Assembly: GCA_017555325.1 (NCBI GenBank)
Contig: JAFZGR010000181.1
Span: 1 to 5,637 of the forward strand
Length of the DNA: 5,637 nucleotides
Direction: 5' to 3'
DNA from: Alphaproteobacteria bacterium
GTDB lineage: Bacteria; Pseudomonadota; Alphaproteobacteria; CAAHEQ01; UBA3637
Every line of letters begins with the position of its first letter. Positions within the stretch are counted from its first letter, which is position 1. A program made the translations under genes and the position numbers. The notes under the pieces were generated by a model, which did no database searches, was not told the origin of the DNA, and saw nothing but the letters and a program-made list of their open reading frames with translations. Below are positions 1-5,305 of the stretch, one piece after another.

Positions 1-98
1 AAAATAAGGATTTATTGGATTTTGAGTCCGTGTAAGGCTGAAAAAAGAGCTTTTTGAAAAACACTGTACACGGACCAATATAAGCGCTTGTAAAATAA
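1..98. other. Left-edge segment: possible C-terminal tail of a truncated plus-strand gene plus inverted repeat
   Basis: No complete gene is present. In plus frame 3 the first bases read NKDLLDFESV followed by TAA at 33-35, which could be the last ten residues of a gene cut by the window edge. Frame 1 is also open to a TGA at 55-57, so the assignment is weak. The minus-strand frame that stays open through here and across the tRNAs is a by-product of tRNA sequence and is not a gene. The rest holds an inverted repeat (listed separately) and a palindrome AAGCGCTT at 82-89. Confidence 0.25.
26..75. repeat. 9-bp inverted repeat with A-run/T-run inner stem
   Basis: GTCCGTGTA at 26-34 is matched exactly by TACACGGAC at 67-75. 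Inside, A residues at 42-46 can pair with T residues at 51-55 around a GAGC loop. ATTG at 14-17 and CAAT at 76-79 could extend the outer arm across a bulge. The result is a plausible long RNA hairpin on either strand. It lacks a following T-run, so it is not a standard intrinsic terminator. Its role is unknown. Confidence 0.45.
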
Positions 99-125
99 AG
101 AAAAAGTCGCTATTTCTAGCGACTT
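99..125 (-). terminator. Intrinsic terminator of the tRNA-Arg/tRNA-Gln unit
   Basis: Read on the minus strand, nine bases AAGTCGCTA pair perfectly with TAGCGACTT around a GAAA tetraloop (a stable GNRA loop), and the stem runs straight into TTTTTCT. It starts about 9 nt after the CCA end of tRNA-Gln, so it should end the tRNA transcript. Read on the plus strand, the hairpin is followed by ATCTGTTTT. It might therefore also work weakly for a converging gene from the left. Confidence 0.9.
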
Positions 126-133
126 ATCTGTTT

Positions 134-208
134 TGGCTGGGCTGGCTGGATTCGAACCAACGAATGACGGTATCAAAAACCGTTGCCTTACCACTTGGCG
201 ACAGCCCA
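134..208 (-). tRNA. tRNA-Gln (anticodon TTG)
   Basis: A complete 75-nt cloverleaf folds on the minus strand. The acceptor stem is TGGGCTG with CAGCCCA, followed by discriminator G and an encoded CCA. The D arm is GCCA-AGTGGTAA-GGC. The anticodon stem ACGGT/ACCGT encloses the loop TTTTGAT, which gives anticodon TTG and decodes CAA/CAG. The T arm is GTTGG-TTCGAAT-CCAGC, with one G-U pair. The U-A first pair and overall sequence match bacterial tRNA-Gln. It lies 15 nt after tRNA-Arg, is probably processed from the same precursor, and is followed by the GNRA-loop terminator. Confidence 0.97.
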
Positions 209-223
209 ATATGTGGTCTTTTA

Positions 224-300
224 TGGCGCGCTTGGCGAGATTCGAACTCACGACCCTTGCCTTCGGAGGGCAATACTCTATCCAGCTGAGCTACAAGCGC
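224..300 (-). tRNA. tRNA-Arg (anticodon CCG)
   Basis: A complete 77-nt cloverleaf folds on the minus strand. The acceptor stem is GCGCTTG with CAAGCGC, followed by discriminator G and an encoded CCA. The D arm is GCTC-AGCTGGATA-GAGT. The anticodon stem TTGCC/GGCAA encloses the loop CTCCGAA, giving anticodon CCG, which reads the arginine codon CGG. The T arm is GTGAG-TTCGAAT-CTCGC. It closely resembles the E. coli CCG isoacceptor. It is the first gene of a two-tRNA unit and begins roughly 20 nt after the predicted transcription start. Confidence 0.97.
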
Positions 301-325
301 AAGCCTCGCACAAAATGTAATTTTA

Positions 326-354
326 TTTATACACTCTTTTTTTTTAAATTGCAA
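326..354 (-). promoter_or_regulatory. Sigma70-like promoter of the tRNA unit
   Basis: On the minus strand TTGCAA (349-354) is followed after exactly 17 bp by TATAAA (326-331). This places the start near 318-319, about 20 nt before tRNA-Arg. The -35 box starts only 9 bp past the XRE stop codon, and no terminator is visible between them, so read-through from the XRE gene is also possible. The discriminator is AT-rich, unlike classic GC-rich stringent tRNA promoters. Confidence 0.75.
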
Positions 355-363
355 GATATTTTT

Positions 364-873
364 TTAGCTATTTGAATTTTTTTTCGCTTCTATTATTTGT
401 TGCGTAGTGGAAAATTCTTCTGGATTAGCTAATGCTGCAATTTGTATGCCCGCAATTCTCATCTTTTCGGGATTAAGAGAAGCCAATGTTTCCAATACAT
501 CCCTTGTAATTCCAGAAAACTCTTCCGGTTTTTGCGCTTCACTCAATCGATGCGATAAACTTGATGATGCGGGTTGAGGTGCATTCATATCCAATAAATC
601 GGTTAATGGAACATTTAAAATACTTGCCATTTTAACTAATGTATCAAATTGTGGATTCCCTTGACCCCGTTCAATGTTAGATACAGTATTAATCATAATT
701 CCCGCTTTTTGAGAAAATTCTGTTTGGTTCATCTTTAAAGATTTACGCAATTTGGCTATTCGTCGACCAACCACTCGGGCAAAATCACGAATGTATTCTT
801 TATCTACAACTTCTGTTTGTGTTACATTGTCAACAGGTTTTGAAGAAATGTCATGTTCATTATTTTTGCTCAT
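364..873 (-). CDS. XRE-family helix-turn-helix transcriptional regulator
   Basis: This 169-residue cytoplasmic DNA-binding protein is probably a repressor. A Cro/C1-type HTH spans about residues 37-94. It includes RIAKLRKSLKMNQTEFSQKA, a recognition-helix region INTVSNIERG (61-70), and the typical LVKMASILNVPLTDLL closing helices (79-94). Residues 1-30 are polar and probably disordered. Residues 100-169 form a predicted helical tail with no domain I recognise, and a Pro/Ser-rich hinge (100-106) separates it from the HTH. Lack of a peptidase or cupin signature argues against LexA-like or sugar-sensing subtypes. The start is supported by GAGGT 6 nt upstream of the ATG. The gene lies 82 bp after rho on the same strand but has its own promoter. 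The dyad over its -10 box suggests autoregulation, which is an inference. Targets and effector are unknown. Confidence 0.9.
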   Translation of the reverse strand: MSKNNEHDISSKPVDNVTQTEVVDKEYIRDFARVVGRRIAKLRKSLKMNQTEFSQKAGIMINTVSNIERGQGNPQFDTLVKMASILNVPLTDLLDMNAPQPASSSLSHRLSEAQKPEEFSGITRDVLETLASLNPEKMRIAGIQIAALANPEEFSTTQQIIEAKKNSNS

Positions 874-896
874 ATTATCACCTCATAATGTTTATT

Positions 897-914
897 ATTA
901 CATTATACTGTAAT
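897..914. promoter_or_regulatory. Candidate operator dyad over the XRE -10 box
   Basis: ATTACA (897-902) and TGTAAT (909-914) form a perfect 6-6-6 inverted repeat centred on the -10 box. A second overlapping dyad, ATAATGT (885-891) with ACATTAT (900-906), spans the start site. A symmetric site here is what an autoregulating XRE dimer would bind, and occupancy would block RNA polymerase. Symmetry is seen directly. Binding by this particular protein is inferred. Confidence 0.45.
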
Positions 915-930
915 TTTTTGTGTTTTGCAA
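902..930 (-). promoter_or_regulatory. Sigma70-like promoter of the XRE regulator gene
   Basis: On the minus strand TTGCAA (925-930), a 17-bp spacer and a perfect TATAAT (902-907) form a near-consensus promoter. The start should fall near 895, leaving a leader of about 22 nt that contains the GAGGT Shine-Dalgarno. The arrangement closely mirrors the tRNA promoter, which has the same TTGCAA and the same spacing. Confidence 0.8.
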
Positions 931-955
931 GAGTAAAAAACAATTTTTTGTTGGT

Positions 956-2221
956 TTATTGATTCATACTATCAAAGAAATCAGCGTTATTTTTGGATTG
1001 CCGTAATTTATCCATTAAAAATTCCATTGAATCTGTTACCCCCATTGGCATTAAAATACGTCTTAAAATCCACATTTTTGGTAACTTGTTTTTCTCTACC
1101 AGTAAATCTTCATTTCTTGTACCGGATTTGATAATATCAATAGCCGGAAAAATCCGTTTATCTGATACCTTTCTATCCAAAATTATTTCAGAGTTTCCGG
1201 TTCCTTTAAATTCTTCAAAAATAACTTCATCCATGCGAGACCCTGTCTCAATCAACGCTGTTCCGAAGATTGTTAAAGATCCGCCTTCTTCCACATTTCG
1301 TGCTGCACCAAAAAAACGTTTGGGGCGTTGTAATGCATTTGCATCCACCCCACCGGTTAATACTTTTCCGGAACTTGGGATAACGGTATTATATGCTCGA
1401 GAAAGGCGTGTAATGGAATCTAACAAAATAATAACATCTTTTTTATGTTCTACTAATCGTTTGGCTTTTTCAATAACCATTTCTGCCACTTGAACATGGC
1501 GTGCAGCCGGTTCGTCAAATGTTGAACTAATTACTTCTCCGTTGATAGAACGAATCATGTCGGTCACTTCTTCCGGACGTTCATCAATTAAAAGCATAAT
1601 TAAATGCGCTTCCGGATGATTTTTTTCAATAGAATGCGCAATATTTTTCAACATAACCGTTTTACCTGTTCTTGGTGGAGCAACAATCAAGCATCGTTGA
1701 CCTTTACCTTGCGGACAAACCAAATCAATAATACGTGGTGTTAAATCTTTAGTATTTTTCGGATCTCCGTCACTATATTCCATAACAATTGGTGTGTCAG
1801 GATATAACGGTGTTAAATCATCAAAATTAACACGATATCTTAATTCTTCCGGATCACTGAAATTAACAGTATTTATTTTTGTTAAGGTAAAATATTTTTC
1901 TCCGTTTTTAGGGGCATTGATTTCGCCTGCAATTGTATCTCCCGTTCTTAATCCCCATTTCTTTATATGTGTCGGAGCAACATAAATATCGTCCGGACCA
2001 GCTAAATAATTTGCTTCTGGTGAACGCAAAAAACCAAAACCGTCTTGCATGACTTCTAAAACACCTTCGCCATATAATATTGTTTCCGATTCGGAAAGTT
2101 TTTTTAAAATAGCATACATTAAATCTTGTGTTCGTAATGATGGCGCATTTTCAACTTCCAATTCTTCAGCATATAAAAGCAATTCAGCAGGTGTTTTTTT
2201 CTTTAAATCTTGTAATTGCAT
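956..2221 (-). CDS. rho: Transcription termination factor Rho
   Basis: Rho is a hexameric ATP-dependent RNA translocase that ends transcription at Rho-dependent sites. This copy is full length at 421 residues. The order is the N-terminal helical domain (1-45), cold-shock-like primary RNA-binding domain with RNP1 DGFGFLRS (60-67), and the RecA-like ATPase. The ATPase carries Walker A APPRTGKT (181-188), DERPEE (213-218), Walker B VIILLD (263-268), Q-loop PSSGK (282-286) and R-loop GTGNSE (340-345). All catalytic motifs are intact. An in-frame ATG 39 bp upstream exists, but the start chosen here begins MQLQDLKKKTPAELL, as in alphaproteobacterial Rho, and AGAGG sits 6 nt upstream of it. The gene is followed by the XRE gene and diverges from the sucC-like operon. 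No convincing intrinsic terminator follows the stop, only a weak A/T hairpin (AACAA-AAAA-TTGTT). Confidence 0.98.
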   Translation of the reverse strand: MQLQDLKKKTPAELLLYAEELEVENAPSLRTQDLMYAILKKLSESETILYGEGVLEVMQDGFGFLRSPEANYLAGPDDIYVAPTHIKKWGLRTGDTIAGEINAPKNGEKYFTLTKINTVNFSDPEELRYRVNFDDLTPLYPDTPIVMEYSDGDPKNTKDLTPRIIDLVCPQGKGQRCLIVAPPRTGKTVMLKNIAHSIEKNHPEAHLIMLLIDERPEEVTDMIRSINGEVISSTFDEPAARHVQVAEMVIEKAKRLVEHKKDVIILLDSITRLSRAYNTVIPSSGKVLTGGVDANALQRPKRFFGAARNVEEGGSLTIFGTALIETGSRMDEVIFEEFKGTGNSEIILDRKVSDKRIFPAIDIIKSGTRNEDLLVEKNKLPKMWILRRILMPMGVTDSMEFLMDKLRQSKNNADFFDSMNQ

Positions 2222-2227
2222 AAAAAA

Positions 2228-2232
2228 CCTCT
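2228..2232 (-). promoter_or_regulatory. Ribosome binding site that decides the rho start
   Basis: AGAGG on the minus strand lies 6 nt before the ATG at 2221. The alternative upstream ATG (2260) has no comparable purine motif at a usable distance, so the shorter 421-residue protein is preferred. Confidence 0.7.
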
Positions 2233-2312
2233 TAATAAATTTAGGAAAATAAACCGACAAATGAAAAATATGAAAAAATACTTGTTCGATAAGGAAGAAT
2301 ACCTTTCTTTTG

Positions 2313-2341
2313 TTTATATGTTTTTTTTATTGAATTGTCAA
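2313..2341 (-). promoter_or_regulatory. Sigma70-like promoter of rho
   Basis: On the minus strand a perfect TTGACA (2336-2341) is followed after 17 bp by TATAAA (2313-2318). The predicted start is near 2306, giving a leader of about 85 nt. In several bacteria rho is autoregulated by Rho-dependent termination in its leader. The leader here is AT-rich with no clear structure, so I cannot say whether that applies. Confidence 0.8.
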
Positions 2342-2344
2342 TGA

Positions 2345-2371
2345 AAAAGAACTGGACTTCCCTGTTCTTTT
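2345..2371. promoter_or_regulatory. Dyad in the rho/sucC divergent region
   Basis: AAAAGAAC (2345-2352) and GTTCTTTT (2364-2371) are perfect 8-base inverted arms around an 11-base centre. The site sits 3 bp upstream of the rho -35 box and about 50 bp before the sucC-like start codon. This suits a regulator binding site shared by the divergent promoters. It could instead be a hairpin in the sucC-like leader if transcription starts further upstream. I see no strong sigma70 promoter for the plus-strand operon. The best match, TGGACT-N17-CAAAAT (2353-2381), is weak and overlaps the dyad, as expected for an activated promoter. Confidence 0.4.
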
Positions 2372-2419
2372 ATGCCAAAATGATAAAAAAACAGTATGTT
2401 TGAGAAAAATAGAGGTCTT

Positions 2420-3574
2420 ATGGATATTTATGAATATCAAAATAAACGATTTTTTAAAGAACACAATCTACCGGTTTTAAGAGGCGGAATTGCTTATACA
2501 CCGGCAGAGGTCGAACGAATTATTGATCAATTACCTGGAAATGTGTGGCGTTTAAAAGTCCAAATTGCAGATGATAGCCGAGAGCAAGGGAGCTTTCTTA
2601 ATCATCCGCCTGAAAAAAAATCAGGTGTCCAAATTGCTTACTCGAAAGAGGATGCGATTCAAATAGCAAAAGAAATGTTTGGAAATGCATTTTTAACCCC
2701 GACAATGCGAAAAGAACAAATTATTCAACGCGTCTACATTGAAGAAATATGTGCTATTCAGAAAAAATTCGGCGTTTCTATTCGATTGGATTTTGCTAAG
2801 CATAATTTTGTTTTAACCGTTGAGAATAATCAAATATTAACAGAATTTGATATACCCTCACAAAAACCCAGTTTGTTTTTTTGGTACAAGGTTATACGTG
2901 TTTTTAATGTCAGTGGCACAGAACAGGCAAAACTATTATTTATTTTAAAGCAAATGTATCAGGTGTTTTTAGAGTATCATGCTGTTGCTGTAGAGTTTTG
3001 CACATTGGTTTTAACTCCGGATTCAAAATGGGTAATAGAGGATGGCAGAATCGTTTTTGATAATGAAGCAATTTCCCGTTTTCCAGAAATTATGGCTTTA
3101 AAAGAAGTGACTGAAGGACACGAAAGGGAAGCACTGGCAGAAAAATATAATTTTAGATATACACCATTTGACGGTAATATTGCATGTTTGGTCAATGGCT
3201 CTGGATTAGGTGGAGCAACAATTGAGTTGTTAGAATCTCACAAGGGGCGTCCTGCGTGCTTGCTAGATGTCGGAACAGAACCAACGGGAGATTCTGTTGT
3301 TAGAGCATTAAAATTAGCTTTATCCGAACCAAATGTTGATGGTGTTTTTATTAATATTTTTGGAGGATTAACCCGTTGCGACACAATTGCACAAGGTTTG
3401 ATTGATGCGTCTCGAGAAATATCTACCGGTATTCCAATGGTTGTACGAATGGATGGTACAAACGCAATAATCGGTGAACGATTGTTATTTGAAAGTCGTT
3501 TGCCTTTTGTCGTCATACGTCAACCGGAAGAAGCCGTTATTTCTATTATTAAATTAGTTGAGGGGATTATATGA
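2420..3574 (+). CDS. sucC: Succinate-CoA ligase beta subunit-like protein with degenerate ATP-grasp site
   Basis: The 384-residue protein aligns end to end with SucC (about 388 residues), the ATP-grasp subunit of succinyl-CoA synthetase in the TCA cycle. The N-terminus MDIYEYQNKRFFKEHNLPV is typical. The ligase domain is well kept: DGNIACLVNGSGL (251-263), LLDVG (281-285), INIFGGLTRCD (311-321). The ATP-grasp part is not. Lys46 remains, but the glycine-rich loop (AGGRGKAGG in E. coli) is replaced by ADDSREQG plus an insertion of about ten residues. The metal-ligand motif EINPL becomes EFCTL, so the Asn ligand is Cys194, while the second ligand Asp208 is kept. The start follows AGAGG by 4 nt; an in-frame ATG at 2396 is less typical. 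It overlaps the sucD-like gene by 4 bp (ATGA). Family membership is near certain, but catalytic activity is doubtful. The symbol marks the family only. Confidence 0.85.
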   Translation: MDIYEYQNKRFFKEHNLPVLRGGIAYTPAEVERIIDQLPGNVWRLKVQIADDSREQGSFLNHPPEKKSGVQIAYSKEDAIQIAKEMFGNAFLTPTMRKEQIIQRVYIEEICAIQKKFGVSIRLDFAKHNFVLTVENNQILTEFDIPSQKPSLFFWYKVIRVFNVSGTEQAKLLFILKQMYQVFLEYHAVAVEFCTLVLTPDSKWVIEDGRIVFDNEAISRFPEIMALKEVTEGHEREALAEKYNFRYTPFDGNIACLVNGSGLGGATIELLESHKGRPACLLDVGTEPTGDSVVRALKLALSEPNVDGVFINIFGGLTRCDTIAQGLIDASREISTGIPMVVRMDGTNAIIGERLLFESRLPFVVIRQPEEAVISIIKLVEGII

Positions 3575-4500
3575 AAGTACAATTTCCAACAGGTCAAACA
3601 CCGATTTTATGCCAAGGAATAACTACTGCTTCCGGAGCTGCTCATATTGAGCGAGCTTTGGCATACGGTTCTAATATTGTAAGTGGTGTTAGTCGCGATA
3701 AAGGTGTGTCTCGTTTTATGAATATTCCTGTTTTTTCAACAGTCAAAGAAGCTGTTCGAAAAACAAAACCACAAATCAGTGTTATTTTTTCCAGTCCTTC
3801 ACGCGTGCTGGCTGATACGGAAGAAGCAATAAAAGCTCAAATACCAATGGTTATTTGTACAACAACACATGTCCCATATCATGATATTTTACGTATGCGT
3901 ATATTGGCGCAAAAAAAACACGTTTACTTAATTGGTCCGGCTTCTCCCGGTATTGTGGTTCCGGAACAGGTTTTGGCCGGAAATATGCCTGCCGATTTAT
4001 TCCCAAAAGGCACAATCGGTATTGTATCCCGTTCAAGTTCTTTAACATATGAATCGGTACAACAATTATCTGCTCGCAAATTGGGTGTTTCTACTTGTAT
4101 AGGTATTGGATCAGGAGCGTTGTTGGGGACTTCTTTTATTCCAATTGTTGATTCTTTACTTACCGATACAAAAACGAAAGCAATATTAATTATCGGCAAA
4201 GTAAATAGTCATTTTGAAATGGAATTAGCATCTTTCTTAAGCAAGAAAAAATTAAGAAAACCTGTTTTTGTTTATTTAGCAGGACGTTCTCAAAAACACG
4301 TTAGTCGTGCGCCAATATTAAGTTGTGATAAAACACCTGTTCAAAAGGATGTTATTGCTCATAAAAAGAAAACTTGCGCAGATGCAGGCATGATACTTAT
4401 TTCCCATTTTGATAAAATCGGAGTAGAAATAAAAACATATCTTGATGAACAATCATGCAAACTGAACCAAAAAAAACAAATGGAGAAAAAAGAAAAATAA
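3571..4500 (+). CDS. sucD: Succinate-CoA ligase alpha subunit-like protein lacking the phosphohistidine
   Basis: The 309-residue protein aligns along its length with SucD (about 289 residues), the CoA-binding subunit that carries the phosphohistidine intermediate. Retained features are the Rossmann-like start ILCQGITTASG (12-22), Lys44, GPASPGIVVP (122-131), and GIVSRSSSLTYESV (150-163) with the substrate-binding Tyr160. The catalytic segment is lost. Where SucD has RMGHAGAI, this protein has RAPILSCD (246-253), so Ile249 takes the place of the His. The IGEIGG motif, whose Glu contacts that His, reads IGKVNS (208-213). His243 is nearby but out of register and lacks the GHAGA setting. A Lys/Gln-rich tail of about 20 residues extends the C-terminus. 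GAGGGG precedes the ATG by 5 nt, and the ATGA overlap couples it to the beta-like gene. It probably forms a complex with that partner. Function is unknown. Confidence 0.85.
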   Translation: MKVQFPTGQTPILCQGITTASGAAHIERALAYGSNIVSGVSRDKGVSRFMNIPVFSTVKEAVRKTKPQISVIFSSPSRVLADTEEAIKAQIPMVICTTTHVPYHDILRMRILAQKKHVYLIGPASPGIVVPEQVLAGNMPADLFPKGTIGIVSRSSSLTYESVQQLSARKLGVSTCIGIGSGALLGTSFIPIVDSLLTDTKTKAILIIGKVNSHFEMELASFLSKKKLRKPVFVYLAGRSQKHVSRAPILSCDKTPVQKDVIAHKKKTCADAGMILISHFDKIGVEIKTYLDEQSCKLNQKKQMEKKEK

Positions 4501-5039
4501 TGTCTTTATATGAAGTTTATACCACAAAAATGTGCCATGATTTAGCTGGTGTTATTGGAACGTTAGGAAATACAATTGAATGTATGGAAATAGATGATAC
4601 ATTTTTAACAGAGGGGATCGGGTTATTAAAAAATTCCGGAAAAGTTTTAACAGCAAGATTAAAGTTTTTTCGAGCTTTACTTGGGTTGAACACATCGATT
4701 ACTCCGGAATTGGCAGAACAATATTTACAGACATATACTCCGTCTTTTATTATTCAGGGGACGGTTTGTAATCGATTGGCATTGGCCTTTATTTTGCTGG
4801 GCGCTGAATGCTTAATTCGAGGCGGAACAATTACAATAACGGATGATCAGTTTTGTTTTGAAGGTACTCAAATCATATGGGACGAAAGTAAACAAAAAAT
4901 ATTAACTGGCATAGAACAAATTTTAAAACCGCAATATATGGCTGTTTTATGGATAAATGAGTGGTTAAAGAATCATCAAAAAGTTATTCTGACGGAACAA
5001 ACGGCAACACAATTAATTTTTAGAATAAAATCGATTTAA
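4500..5039 (+). CDS. chpT: ChpT-like histidine phosphotransferase
   Basis: ChpT dimers receive phosphate on a histidine from the hybrid kinase CckA and pass it to CtrA and CpdR in alphaproteobacteria. This 179-residue protein shows the hallmark order. The phospho-acceptor helix is MCHDLAGVIGTLGNTIE (11-27, His13; canonical HDL..P.GAI.NG.EL). A second helix, ARLKFFRALLG (52-62), completes the hairpin. The C-terminal pseudo-ATPase fold includes NRLALAFILLGAECLIRGGT (91-110), matching the family's L..LPRGG-type segment. ATP-binding motifs are absent, as expected. It is shorter than Caulobacter ChpT. The chosen ATG shares one base with the sucD-like stop (TAATG), implying translational coupling. 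GGAG lies 14 nt upstream, rather far. An ATG 45 bp earlier would overlap sucD, has no ribosome site and adds only a Lys-rich head. The family call is firm, but the exact partner proteins are not visible here. Confidence 0.82.
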   Translation: MSLYEVYTTKMCHDLAGVIGTLGNTIECMEIDDTFLTEGIGLLKNSGKVLTARLKFFRALLGLNTSITPELAEQYLQTYTPSFIIQGTVCNRLALAFILLGAECLIRGGTITITDDQFCFEGTQIIWDESKQKILTGIEQILKPQYMAVLWINEWLKNHQKVILTEQTATQLIFRIKSI

Positions 5040-5050
5040 TGTATAAATCG
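5032..5050. terminator. Weak hairpin over the convergent stop codons of chpT and the 58-aa gene
   Basis: CGATTTA (5032-5038) pairs with TAAATCG (5044-5050) around a 5-nt loop and covers both stop codons. On the minus strand it is followed by ATTTTATTC, so it might end the small gene's transcript. On the plus strand no T-run follows. The stem is AT-rich and short, so termination here is uncertain. Confidence 0.3.
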
Positions 5051-5212
5051 TGAATCTGTTATTGTAAATATTTTCCCCGTTTGAACATCTTTTAACAAAA
5101 AAGTTTGAGATGCTTTGTTTTCAAGAATTTTACCTGTTTTAAAAATTTTTTTGGTTTGTATTTGTGTTTTTGATAAATGAAAATCTTTGATTTTTAATTT
5201 TCTTTTTGTCAT
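5036..5212 (-). CDS. Small basic hypothetical protein (58 aa)
   Basis: I do not recognise this protein. It has 58 residues, starts MTKRKLKIKDFHLSKTQ and ends TITDSRFIH. It is strongly basic, with lysine and arginine concentrated in the first 30 residues, and has no membrane segment, signal peptide or Cys pairs. The second half, TGKILENKASQTFLLKDV then QTGKIFTI, alternates polar and hydrophobic residues as in short beta strands. It loosely recalls small OB-fold or SH3-like RNA-binding proteins, which is only an impression. Support for a real gene is the strong GGGGAG 10 nt before the ATG, a TTGACA further upstream, and the way it fills the gap between chpT and the DUF378 gene exactly. Its stop overlaps that of chpT by 4 bp, tail to tail. 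Confidence 0.65.
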   Translation of the reverse strand: MTKRKLKIKDFHLSKTQIQTKKIFKTGKILENKASQTFLLKDVQTGKIFTITDSRFIH

Positions 5213-5230
5213 ATAAAATTATCTCCCCTT

Positions 5231-5245
5231 TTAATAATGTTTTAA
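5231..5245. promoter_or_regulatory. CtrA-box-like motif TTAA-N7-TTAA
   Basis: TTAA at 5231-5234 and at 5242-5245 are separated by exactly 7 bp, which matches the Caulobacter CtrA consensus. It sits between the Shine-Dalgarno and the likely -10 region of the 58-aa gene, where binding would repress it. It could also act on the divergent DUF378 promoter. The motif has low information in AT-rich DNA, so a chance match is quite possible. Confidence 0.3.
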
Positions 5246-5273
5246 TAAGTGGGATGTTGTTTTTAAATGTCAA
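5242..5273 (-). promoter_or_regulatory. Possible promoter of the 58-aa gene
   Basis: A perfect TTGACA occurs on the minus strand at 5268-5273. The best -10 match, TATTAA (5242-5247), lies 20 bp away, longer than ideal. At 17 bp the sequence is only ACTTAT. The -35 box lies 3 bp from that of the divergent DUF378 promoter. Confidence 0.35.
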
Positions 5274-5276
5274 GAG

Positions 5277-5305
5277 TTGTATTTTGTTTTTTTTATTCCT
5301 ATGTA
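5277..5305 (+). promoter_or_regulatory. Candidate promoter of the DUF378 gene
   Basis: TTGTAT (5277-5282) and TATGTA (5300-5305) are spaced by 17 bp. Both boxes depart from consensus at two positions. The start would be near 5312, leaving a leader of about 23 nt with the AAAGGGG ribosome site. Confidence 0.4.

Noticed and set aside
82..92. AGCGCTTGTA near the left edge matches the 5' end of tRNA-Arg, suggesting an integration site
   Set aside because: The match is about nine bases, rests on the palindrome AAGCGCTT, involves the tRNA 5' rather than 3' end, and no integrase is present.
12..375. Open frames on both strands running through the tRNA genes
   Set aside because: They exist because the tRNA sequences happen to lack stops. 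The two perfect cloverleafs, the promoter and the terminator explain the DNA.
993..1493. 166-codon plus-strand frame opposite rho
   Set aside because: It is the antisense shadow of a highly conserved gene, has no ribosome site of its own and no recognisable domain.
2261..2344. 27-codon plus-strand frame in the rho leader region
   Set aside because: The AGGAA upstream is 13 nt away, no promoter fits, and it overlaps the rho promoter and leader. It is probably fortuitous.
2396..2419. Eight-residue upstream extension of the sucC-like protein
   Set aside because: SucC proteins begin M.I.EYQ, and AGAGG precedes the internal ATG. The upstream ATG lacks a ribosome site.
3238..4199. Several minus-strand frames of 65-92 codons inside the sucC/sucD-like genes
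   Set aside because: They are antisense shadows with no ribosome site, no promoter and no domain.
4455..4499. Fifteen-residue upstream extension of the ChpT-like protein
   Set aside because: It would overlap the sucD-like gene by 46 bp, has no ribosome site and adds only Lys/Gln-rich residues that follow the A-rich DNA of the sucD tail.
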